From positions 1 to 12,464 of the forward strand of contig JAADFS010000319.1 of the NCBI GenBank assembly GCA_013152795.1: a stretch of DNA of 12,464 nt. The letters are read 5' to 3'. This DNA comes from Deferribacteres bacterium. GTDB lineage: Bacteria > Nitrospirota > Thermodesulfovibrionia > UBA6902. A program made the translations under genes and the position numbers. Position 1 is the stretch's first letter; each line of letters opens with the position of its first letter. The notes below the pieces were generated by a model, which saw nothing but the letters and a program-made list of their open reading frames with translations, made no database searches and was not told the origin of the DNA. Of the stretch, positions 6,786 through 12,464 are shown piece by piece.

Positions 6786-8012
6786 TCAGAATTCCTTCCG
6801 GCCCGCCGTCTTCTTTTTGGCGGAAAGGAGGTCCACCGCTGTATCAAGAAGATGGTATGCCTGTTCAAGTGCGTCAAATGACCGGTGCACCCACCTGCTT
6901 CCCCAGTAAAAATTGCAGCTCGTCTCCGCGGCAAGGATATGATCGTATGCCCTGAGGATGAGGTGCCGGATCTCCTCACGGTCGCCTGTTTCCATGTGCC
7001 TGCGGTCAAAGATCTTTTTTACCTGCCGGTAATAATTGCTGGCATTACGCACCTCGTCCCACCCCTTTTTCTGGAGCAGGGACCCCGTCCACTGCGTGAA
7101 GTCGCCGCCCCAGTGGTGGCCTGTGTTCCATGCCCCCCTGTGAACCTCCACTTCTTCGGAGGGCGGATACCTGTCTATGAACTCGGATATGTGAACCGGT
7201 GTAAAGCCGAGTGTGCCTTCACGGTACCTGTCGAGAATCCGGCGGTAGAAATAACCCCAGAAACCTGCATCAGTATCCGTTGTGCGGAACCACCCGCCGT
7301 TTTCGCCGTCCGTCCAGGTGGTGACAAGCGCGGGGAAATCACACCACTTTGTCCTTTCGTATACTTCATGCTGAAACCAGCCGGGGTCCAGTCCGGATTC
7401 CTGGGCATCCGACAGTTCCCTGTCGCGCGGCACCACAATGATTTCCTTGCCGTCATAACGCGCAATATACGGCCTGTACCGCAACTCCTCCCACCGCATC
7501 TCCCGGCGGGGCTTGATATACCATGAGTCAACGAGAACATACCTGTATCCGTGGCGCTTCAGCATGGGGATCATCTCCATGCAGAAGCCCATCTCAGGCG
7601 GCCAGAACCCCTGAAAGCTCTCCCGGCCGAGAAGGTGCCTCCCCAGGCCGATCCACCACTCCGTGTGCGCATCCCAGTCCGCGGCGGGTGTCAGGGGATA
7701 GACAGGATGATACAGGCCGGTTCCCACGAATTCTATGTTGGAATGCCTGTACCGGTTCAGGAAGTCCTCGATATCAACCACATCATGAAACGTCTCGCGC
7801 ACCGCGGGGTCTTCAAGCTGCTTCAGGAGCGTTCCGGAAAAGCTCATGTGAAGCCTCGCCACATCTTCATAACCCTCAAGCATGCGTGTGGGCCTGTCAT
7901 AACACCACAGAATCTGCCGTGCCTCCCAGCGTTCACTGGAATTATGAAGGTGCAGGAGATTCCCCGGCGGCTGATGCATATTAAGTCCCAGTGCATGATA
8001 AACCTCGCTCAT
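6786..8012 (-). CDS. GH57 glycoside hydrolase, 408 aa, subfamily not assigned
   Basis: Starting at ATG 8012 the protein opens MSEVYHALGLNMHQPPGNLL, the GH57 first motif (His13-Gln14-Pro15). GTGLYHPVYPL (97-107) is the second. GFWPPEMGF (135-143) carries the nucleophile Glu140, and TTWTDGENGGWF (231-242) the acid/base Asp235. At 408 aa it is a compact GH57 catalytic unit with no large C-terminal extension; alpha-glucan hydrolase or transferase activity is expected, but I cannot place the subfamily. The frame stays open up to a TTG at 8090. That start is less likely because it lacks a ribosome binding site and lies upstream of a perfect TATAAT, whereas 8012 fits the family's usual N-terminus. 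GGAGG (8026-8030) is 13 nt away, rather far. There is no signal peptide. It is the first gene of the minus-strand glucan run and divergent from the GT4 gene. Confidence 0.9.
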   Translation of the reverse strand: MSEVYHALGLNMHQPPGNLLHLHNSSERWEARQILWCYDRPTRMLEGYEDVARLHMSFSGTLLKQLEDPAVRETFHDVVDIEDFLNRYRHSNIEFVGTGLYHPVYPLTPAADWDAHTEWWIGLGRHLLGRESFQGFWPPEMGFCMEMIPMLKRHGYRYVLVDSWYIKPRREMRWEELRYRPYIARYDGKEIIVVPRDRELSDAQESGLDPGWFQHEVYERTKWCDFPALVTTWTDGENGGWFRTTDTDAGFWGYFYRRILDRYREGTLGFTPVHISEFIDRYPPSEEVEVHRGAWNTGHHWGGDFTQWTGSLLQKKGWDEVRNASNYYRQVKKIFDRRHMETGDREEIRHLILRAYDHILAAETSCNFYWGSRWVHRSFDALEQAYHLLDTAVDLLSAKKKTAGRKEF

Positions 8013-8063
8013 TCTTGCCGCTCTGCCTCCATTAAAGTCATACGGATTGATCCGGTGCGCTCT

Positions 8064-8090
8064 ATTATAGAAATATAGCAAAGAATCCAA
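8064..8090 (-). promoter_or_regulatory. Candidate promoter for the minus-strand GH57 run
   Basis: On the minus strand a perfect TATAAT (8069 to 8064) lies 15 nt after TTGGAT (8090 to 8085), a weak -35. Transcription would begin near 8057, giving a leader of about 45 nt before the ATG at 8012. This supports 8012 as the translation start. Confidence 0.4.
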
Positions 8091-8128
8091 TTAGTTACAA
8101 CATGCGTATATATCCGCGTGAGATATTA

Positions 8129-8137
8129 TGTTAAAAT
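8129..8137 (+). promoter_or_regulatory. Candidate extended -10 promoter for the DUF4912-GT4 and branching enzyme pair
   Basis: TGTTAAAAT combines an extended -10 TG with TAAAAT, a five-of-six match to TATAAT. The -35 region is poor. Transcription would start near 8144, about 40 nt before the TTG at 8183. A TTGACA at 8143-8148 has no acceptable -10 at the right distance. Confidence 0.3.
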
Positions 8138-8182
8138 CATCCTTGACATTGCACAAACCGGCAGGGGTCAGAGAGAGAACCA

Positions 8183-9880
8183 TTGCGAAAAAAGAAAATT
8201 AAAGCGCCTTCACCTGAAAGGATGCGGGAGATTGCCTGGGAGGTCGGTAAGAAGTTCCCGGCGCCCCTTACCGTGGATTATATCGCCGTGTGCATGGTGC
8301 ATCCCGGCCTCGGCCATGTGCACTGGCACATAGGGGAAAAGACACTGGCCGGGGCACGCATGAAGGAGTCCGTCTCAGAAGGCGCGCGTCTCGTAGTGCG
8401 TATCCATGACGTGACGGATATAATCTTTGACGGGAGCAACTCCCACACATGGTTCGACCTGGATGTCGGGGCGCGCGAGGGGAATTACTATTTCGAAAAC
8501 ACGAGACCCGCGAGGAATTACATTGCGGAGATGGGTCTCCGCAATCCCGACGGTTCTTTTCATCCCCTGCTCAGGTCCAACACCGCATACTTCGGCCACA
8601 ACCGCCGTGCGGGCAGGTACAGCACAGAGGGGCTTTTCGGCGGTGGCATGCTGGACATGACGTTTCCGGTTGAAAACATATTTGATGCGCCTGTATACGA
8701 GAGGATGAACCGCGAACTGGCTGGCATTGAAAGAAAGGAACCGCTTCATATCGCGGTATTGCTCCCCGGCTCCTGCCAGGAGCCCGGAGTCAGCGGCAGG
8801 GTTGATTCTTTTATCAGGAATCTCTCCGCAGGTCTCGGAAAGTTCCGGGTGAGTGCGGCGGTGTTTTCGCCGCGCACGAGGGAGTTTAAGACCACTGGCA
8901 GAAAGGCCTGGACAGAGAGGATGCGGCGTATTTCAAAGAGGCTGTGCGATGAGCTGGCAGGGGCCCACGGGCAGGCCCCCTTTGATCTGATCCACTGCCA
9001 TGACTGGTGCCCCTCGCAGGCCGCGCTTGCCGCATCAGGGCGGTTGAAGATACCACTTGTATTATCCCTGCACTCCACTGAATACGATCGGAAAGGAACT
9101 GCTGGTATGGATGATGTTTCAGACCTGATATGCTCGTGGGAGAGAAAGGCCGTGCACGGCGCTGCCCTCGTCATAGTTCCGCATGAATCCGCGCGCGCCC
9201 AGGTGATCGATATGTACGGCGGTTCGCCGGAGAAGGTCGTCATAATACCGGATGTCCTGAATGAAGAGCCCCGCGATGTTTCAGAGGAGCCGTCCGCAAT
9301 CCAGTACCGCCTCAATCTTCCCCCGGATGTCCCGGTTGTGCTCTTTGCAGGAGAGATGTCCCATGCCGCAGGTGCGGACCTGCTGGTGGATGCCCTGCCC
9401 ACTGTCTGCCGGAACCACGGTACAGCGCATTTTGTCTTTGCCGGAGACGGGCCCCTGAAGGGAGAGCTCGAGGAGCGCGCGCGCCGGGCCGGGATCAGCG
9501 GCAGGTGCCGGTTTATCGGCCATGTCTCACACAGGGACTTCATGCATGTACTGCTGTCATCGGATTTTGTGGTTATACCGGCGCGTACCTGGCAGGATGA
9601 AGCGCTTGCGCGCATGGCGATCGAGCACGGAAGGCCGGTGCTCACCACCCACCAGGCAGGCATCAACTGCGTGGTGCACGGCGAGACCGGCCTCGTAACC
9701 TTTGACAACCCGGGCTCAATAGTGTGGGGGATACAGGAGATGCTGTTCAATCCGCTCAGGGACAACATGCTGCAGGCAGCGGCCAGGAAGAGCGCAGGCC
9801 GGGGCACTTCACTGGATAATGCCGCTGTTCAGCATTACATGTATTATGAGATTGTGCTGAGGGGAGGCGGACATGCCTAA
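8183..9880 (+). CDS. DUF4912-GT4 fusion protein, candidate alpha-glucan glycosyltransferase
   Basis: The first part of this 565-aa protein (about residues 30-140) matches DUF4912: VHPGLGHVHWHIGE (39-52), VRIHDVTDIIFDG (72-84), then DGSFHPLLRSNTA (123-135). The rest (about 187-560) is a GT-B glycosyltransferase of the GT4/GT5 type: FDLIHCHDW (267-275), LSLHSTEYDRKG (294-305, recalling glycogen synthases), AGDGPLKGELEERA (420-433), and the E-x7-E motif Glu473 to Glu481. The usual G-R-x4-K-G phosphate-binding motif is instead G390-E391...A396-G397, so Arg and Lys are replaced by Glu and Ala. The start is TTG at 8183 with a weak purine-rich leader; ATG 8222 is an alternative. Its 3' end overlaps the branching enzyme gene by 8 bp, which argues for chain elongation coupled to branching. 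The domain calls are firm; the activity is inferred and uncertain given the missing residues. Confidence 0.88.
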   Translation: MRKKKIKAPSPERMREIAWEVGKKFPAPLTVDYIAVCMVHPGLGHVHWHIGEKTLAGARMKESVSEGARLVVRIHDVTDIIFDGSNSHTWFDLDVGAREGNYYFENTRPARNYIAEMGLRNPDGSFHPLLRSNTAYFGHNRRAGRYSTEGLFGGGMLDMTFPVENIFDAPVYERMNRELAGIERKEPLHIAVLLPGSCQEPGVSGRVDSFIRNLSAGLGKFRVSAAVFSPRTREFKTTGRKAWTERMRRISKRLCDELAGAHGQAPFDLIHCHDWCPSQAALAASGRLKIPLVLSLHSTEYDRKGTAGMDDVSDLICSWERKAVHGAALVIVPHESARAQVIDMYGGSPEKVVIIPDVLNEEPRDVSEEPSAIQYRLNLPPDVPVVLFAGEMSHAAGADLLVDALPTVCRNHGTAHFVFAGDGPLKGELEERARRAGISGRCRFIGHVSHRDFMHVLLSSDFVVIPARTWQDEALARMAIEHGRPVLTTHQAGINCVVHGETGLVTFDNPGSIVWGIQEMLFNPLRDNMLQAAARKSAGRGTSLDNAAVQHYMYYEIVLRGGGHA

Positions 9881-11465
9881 GGGGTATCTCGCATTCATCC
9901 TGCATGCCCACCTGCCTTATGTGCGCCATCCTGAGTATGACGCATTTCTTGAAGAGCGCTGGTTCTTTGAGGCCATGACAGAGACTTATATCCCGCTGGT
10001 CAAGGTCCTGGACAGGCTTGTCAGTGAGAACGTCCGCTTCCGGATCGTCATTTCCCTGTCACCGAGCCTGCTCGCCATGATGGAGGACCCCCTGCTCAGG
10101 CAGCGGTATGAAAGGCATCTTTCGGGGCTGATCGAGCTCAGCGAAAAGGAGATGGAGCGTACAAGGCACGACCCCGGATTCCACTGTCTCGCACAGATGT
10201 ATCACGGGCTTTTCTGCGAGGCAAGGGATATTTTTACAATCCGGTACAAGGGGAGGCTTGCCTCTGCGTTCAGGCGATACAGTGAATGCGGCGCGGTCGA
10301 GCTGATCACCACATCCTCAACACATGCCATACTCCCCCTCATCGCCTCGCAGCCTGAGGCCGTGTCAGCCCAGATTATCAACGGCCTGGAGTATTTCGAG
10401 AGTGTCTTCGGGTTCCGGCCGCGCGGCATGTGGCTTCCGGAATGCGCCTTCTCCCCGGTCCTCGACGGAATCCTCGCCAGGGAAGGCATACGGTTTTTCG
10501 TCATGGAATCCCACGGCATAGAGTATGCGGACACCACACCTTTTTACAGCGTCCACGCACCTGTCTACACACCTTCCGGCATAGCCGCATTCGGGCGCGA
10601 CCGCGACAGCACAAAGCAGGTCTGGTCAGCCCGGGAGGGGTATCCGGGTGATCCGGACTACCGGGAGTTTTACCGTGACATAGGCTATGACCTTGATTAT
10701 GAATACATCCATCCCTACATTGCAGGGGATATCCGCGTGGATACGGGGATCAAGTATTTCCGCATAACCGGCCCCACCGCATGGAAGGAGCCCTACCATC
10801 CGGACACTGCAACAGAGCGGGCGGCGCAGCACGCTGGAGACTTCCTGCATAAGAGGATCGCCCATATCGAATACCTTGAGTCCGCCATGGAGACGGCGCC
10901 CCTGATTGTGGCGCCGTTTGACGCCGAGCTGTTCGGGCACTGGTGGTTCGAGGGGCCGCGCTGGCTTGATTTCGTCATACGCAAGACCGTGTTTGACCAG
11001 GATATCCTGGAGCTGACCACGCTCTCCGGCTACCTGGAGCGGCACCCCGTGCACCAGACCGCGATGCCGTGCCCCTCCACATGGGGGGATAAAGGGTACT
11101 TCGAGACATGGCTCAATGGAAAGACCGACTGGATATACCCCCTGCTTTATGAATGCGGCCACAGGATGAAGTCACTCGCCCTGAAATACGCCAGGGGCAG
11201 GGTGCCGGCGCTCACGCGGCGGGCGCTTAATCAGTGCATGCGTGAACTGTTCCTTGCGCAGAGTTCCGACTGGCCGTTTATCATCAACAGCGGGACAGCC
11301 TCGGAATATGCGGCGCGGCGTGTGAGGGACCACACGGCAAGGTTCCGCTACCTCGCCGATGCAATAGAGCGGAACTCCATTAATGAAGAGTACCTCTCCG
11401 CAATAGAGCACATGGACAACATCTTCCCTGCTGCTGACTACAGGTTGTTCGCACGGCCGGCATGA
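9873..11465 (+). CDS. GH57 1,4-alpha-glucan branching enzyme
   Basis: This 530-aa protein has all the marks of GH57 branching enzymes such as Thermococcus TK1436 and Thermus TTHA1902. HAHLPYVRHPE (residues 11-21) is motif 1. RGMWLPECAFSP (184-195) holds the nucleophile Glu190. FGRDRDSTKQVWSAREGYPG (240-259) runs on into YREFYRDIGYD. APFDAELFGHWWFEGP (347-362) holds the acid/base Asp350. SSDWPFII (464-471) lies in the helical C-terminal half. The enzyme cleaves alpha-1,4 chains and rejoins them by alpha-1,6 links, creating branches in glycogen. Tyr232, in the loop before FGRD, may correspond to the loop tyrosine reported as important for branching. The start is ATG 9873, with GGAGG (9863-9867) 5 nt upstream and inside the preceding gene. 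The 8-bp overlap implies translational coupling with the GT4 protein. An inverted copy of the palindromic element follows the stop. Confidence 0.93.
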   Translation: MPKGYLAFILHAHLPYVRHPEYDAFLEERWFFEAMTETYIPLVKVLDRLVSENVRFRIVISLSPSLLAMMEDPLLRQRYERHLSGLIELSEKEMERTRHDPGFHCLAQMYHGLFCEARDIFTIRYKGRLASAFRRYSECGAVELITTSSTHAILPLIASQPEAVSAQIINGLEYFESVFGFRPRGMWLPECAFSPVLDGILAREGIRFFVMESHGIEYADTTPFYSVHAPVYTPSGIAAFGRDRDSTKQVWSAREGYPGDPDYREFYRDIGYDLDYEYIHPYIAGDIRVDTGIKYFRITGPTAWKEPYHPDTATERAAQHAGDFLHKRIAHIEYLESAMETAPLIVAPFDAELFGHWWFEGPRWLDFVIRKTVFDQDILELTTLSGYLERHPVHQTAMPCPSTWGDKGYFETWLNGKTDWIYPLLYECGHRMKSLALKYARGRVPALTRRALNQCMRELFLAQSSDWPFIINSGTASEYAARRVRDHTARFRYLADAIERNSINEEYLSAIEHMDNIFPAADYRLFARPA

Positions 11466-11484
11466 CAGATTGTTCACCTTAACC

Positions 11485-11558
11485 TTAACCTTAATCTTGC
11501 ATAAACGGGCAGAGGAGTCTGCCCCGCTGGCAATAGTTTTATGCCGCTGTAAGGTTAA
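11485..11558 (-). repeat. Palindromic intergenic element, copy C (inverted)
   Basis: Relative to copies A and B this copy is reversed. On the plus strand it reads TTAACCTTAATCTTGCATAA (11485-11504), then GGGCAGA (11507-11513), GGAG, TCTGCCC (11518-11524), and TTTTATGCCGC through GTAAGGTTAA (11537-11558). The outer arms match copy A closely. In the central stem the pair next to the loop is A-T rather than G-C, with both sides changed. Upstream, CCTTAA is repeated three times (11477-11494). It starts 20 bp after the branching enzyme stop and may also act as a bidirectional terminator-like hairpin. Confidence 0.85.
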
Positions 11559-11570
11559 CAGATGAGAAGA

Positions 11571-11585
11571 ATTGTCATTGACAAT
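11571..11585. promoter_or_regulatory. Operator-like palindrome over a -35 box
   Basis: ATTGTC (11571-11576) and GACAAT (11580-11585) form a perfect 6-bp inverted repeat around ATT. The TTGACA at 11578-11583 lies inside it, so a bound dimer would block the promoter described next. This is inferred from position only; the palindrome is short. Confidence 0.35.
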
Positions 11586-11606
11586 AACGGGATATTCTGA
11601 TAGCAT
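11578..11606 (+). promoter_or_regulatory. Candidate sigma70 promoter for the PAS sensor gene
   Basis: A perfect TTGACA (11578-11583) and TAGCAT (11601-11606, four of six) are separated by exactly 17 nt, and TG at 11598-11599 makes an extended -10. Transcription would start near 11613, leaving a leader of about 150 nt before the ATG at 11765. That leader holds a terminator-like hairpin, so this promoter may be attenuated, or it may not be the one used. Confidence 0.45.
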
Positions 11607-11620
11607 CCCTGTTAAAGAGG

Positions 11621-11648
11621 ATCAGGGGGCTGCCTGATATCATTTTTT
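11621..11648 (+). terminator. Weak intrinsic terminator-like hairpin
   Basis: ATCAGG (11621-11626) pairs with CCTGAT (11633-11638) across a 6-nt loop. Four bases later comes a run of six T (11643-11648) and then another T-rich stretch. The stem is short and the T run is offset, so strength is doubtful. It could end the branching enzyme transcript or attenuate the PAS gene leader. From here to 11754 I see nothing else of note. Confidence 0.35.
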
Positions 11649-11764
11649 CGCTTTTATCTGAAGCATCTAACCGTCAGAGATGTCGCAGGTCATTGCGATC
11701 CCTTCCTGAACAATATTAATGATTGCCTTTCCCCATGATCCGCACAGACTGTACAGGATAAAAT

Positions 11765-12464
11765 ATGATGAGCCTCATTCTTATAAGCTCCGTAATTATT
11801 CTCTTGGCGGCAATGGGTTTGTCAGTCGTTATACTCCGCTGCACGGGGGACTGGCGCATTGGATTTCTGACTGCAATGCTCGGGCTGACGGCGCTGCGCC
11901 AGAGCCTTGGACGCGTGGTGGACAATGAATCAATGGCCGTTTCATTCAGCGGGACAACAACAGAAATTCCGGAATTACTGCTCAGTATAACGGCATTCCT
12001 TGCGGTTTTCTTCCTGAACCGTATCATCACCGGGCAGAAGCGGGTTGATGAAGTCCTGCAGGAAAGCAAGGAAAAGTTACAACGCATTACCAATTCCGCT
12101 CTCGACGCTATTGTAATGGTGGACAATACAGGAAAGGTAGCCTACTGGAATCCTGCCGCAGAAAAGATGTTCGGTTACTCCGCCGGAGAAATACTGGGGG
12201 AATACATGTACAAAAGACTCTCCCCGGCCCGATACCACGAAAAGATTATTCGCGGGTTTGAAAAATTCAAGGACACGGGAAGAGGACCTGTTGTGGGTAA
12301 CGTGTTTGAAGTAGAGTGCCTGCGAAGAGACGGCGAGGAGTTCCCGGCGGAAATCTCAGTCTCTGAAATGGATGTGAAAGGCAGGTGGTGGGCGGTTGCG
12401 ATAATAAAAGACATTACGGAGCGCAGGCAGGCGGAAAACCACATTCAACATCTCCAGAGCGTGC
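11765..12464 (+). CDS. Membrane-anchored PAS-domain sensor protein (3' end outside window)
   Basis: From ATG 11765 the frame stays open for 233 codons to the right edge. An in-frame TAA directly upstream (11759-11761) excludes a longer N-terminus, and AGGA (11755-11758) lies 6 nt before the ATG. Residues 3-24 and 69-88 are strongly hydrophobic, with a third weaker stretch at 32-46, so two or three membrane segments anchor it. A charged linker (89-107) leads to a PAS domain (about 101-216): ITNSALDAIVMVDNTGKVAYWNPAAEKMFGYSAGEILG is the core region, and AIIKDITERRQAE the usual end. PAS domains of this class sense small ligands or redox state and pass the signal to a C-terminal output. The output (histidine kinase, GGDEF or other) is not in the window. 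A role in controlling the glucan genes cannot be shown. Confidence 0.88.
   Translation, partial: MMSLILISSVIILLAAMGLSVVILRCTGDWRIGFLTAMLGLTALRQSLGRVVDNESMAVSFSGTTTEIPELLLSITAFLAVFFLNRIITGQKRVDEVLQESKEKLQRITNSALDAIVMVDNTGKVAYWNPAAEKMFGYSAGEILGEYMYKRLSPARYHEKIIRGFEKFKDTGRGPVVGNVFEVECLRRDGEEFPAEISVSEMDVKGRWWAVAIIKDITERRQAENHIQHLQSV

Noticed and set aside
8013..8090. N-terminal extension of the 408-aa GH57 enzyme from TTG 8090
   Set aside because: No ribosome binding site, the extra 26 residues precede the normal GH57 start, and a perfect TATAAT for this strand lies inside the extension.
8746..9807. Open frame of 353 codons on the minus strand within the DUF4912-GT4 gene
   Set aside because: Ser/Arg-rich, low-complexity translation antisense to a gene with clear domains; no recognisable motif.
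11562..11600. Twelve-codon frame (MRRIVIDNNGIF) before the terminator-like hairpin, considered as a leader peptide
   Set aside because: It spans the -35 and spacer of the candidate promoter, so it would not be on that transcript; no repeated regulatory codons and no strong ribosome binding site.
11719..11928. Open frame of 69 codons on the plus strand at the start of the PAS gene
   Set aside because: It overlaps the PAS gene in another frame; the PAS frame has a Shine-Dalgarno, membrane segments and a clear domain.
1..12464. CRISPR array, tRNA or rRNA genes, transposase or phage genes
   Set aside because: No regularly spaced direct repeats, cloverleaf, rRNA segments or mobile-element proteins were seen; the three spaced palindromes are too far apart to be an array.

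Overview
The window is an alpha-glucan (glycogen-like) metabolism locus from a bacterium with compact gene spacing and fairly GC-rich coding regions. The gene complement is three GH57 glycosidases, a GH77 4-alpha-glucanotransferase, a DUF4912-GT4 fusion, a LOG-family protein and a YacP/Rae1-type NYN nuclease. This set recalls Nitrospirota (Thermodesulfovibrio-like) or the former Deltaproteobacteria. That placement is an impression from the gene content, not something a marker gene in the window shows.

Layout. At 1-722 (minus) lies the N-terminal three quarters of a GalU-like sugar-phosphate nucleotidyltransferase, cut by the window edge. It diverges from a plus-strand pair: a NYN/YacP-type ribonuclease (941-1474) and a LOG-family nucleoside-monophosphate phosphoribohydrolase (1562-2599). 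The LOG gene converges on a minus-strand run whose genes read, in transcription order, as a 408-aa GH57 enzyme (6786-8012), an 806-aa GH57 protein with a DUF3536 tail (4111-6531) and MalQ (2596-4098). Divergent from that run, across a 170-bp promoter region, is a plus-strand pair overlapping by 8 bp: a DUF4912-GT4 protein (8183-9880) and a GH57 1,4-alpha-glucan branching enzyme (9873-11465). A membrane-anchored PAS sensor protein starts at 11765 and runs off the right edge.

How it may work together (inference). The nucleotidyltransferase would make a nucleotide sugar, the GT4 protein would be the candidate chain-elongating transferase, the GH57 branching enzyme would introduce alpha-1,6 branches, and MalQ plus the other GH57 enzymes would remodel or degrade the glucan. 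No classical glgA, GH13 glgB, glgP or glgX is visible here. The GT4 domain keeps the E-x7-E motif but lacks the Arg and Lys that usually hold the nucleotide phosphates, so its role is the most open question in the locus.

Between genes the main structure is a family of about 73-bp palindromic elements. Three clear copies lie at 759-831, 6682-6754 and, inverted, 11485-11558, with a degenerate relative at 6547-6648. They have long imperfect terminal inverted repeats around a GC-rich hairpin, and one hairpin base pair changes in a compensated way between copies. No tRNA, rRNA, CRISPR array or transposase gene was seen. Every intergenic gap is under 300 bp.
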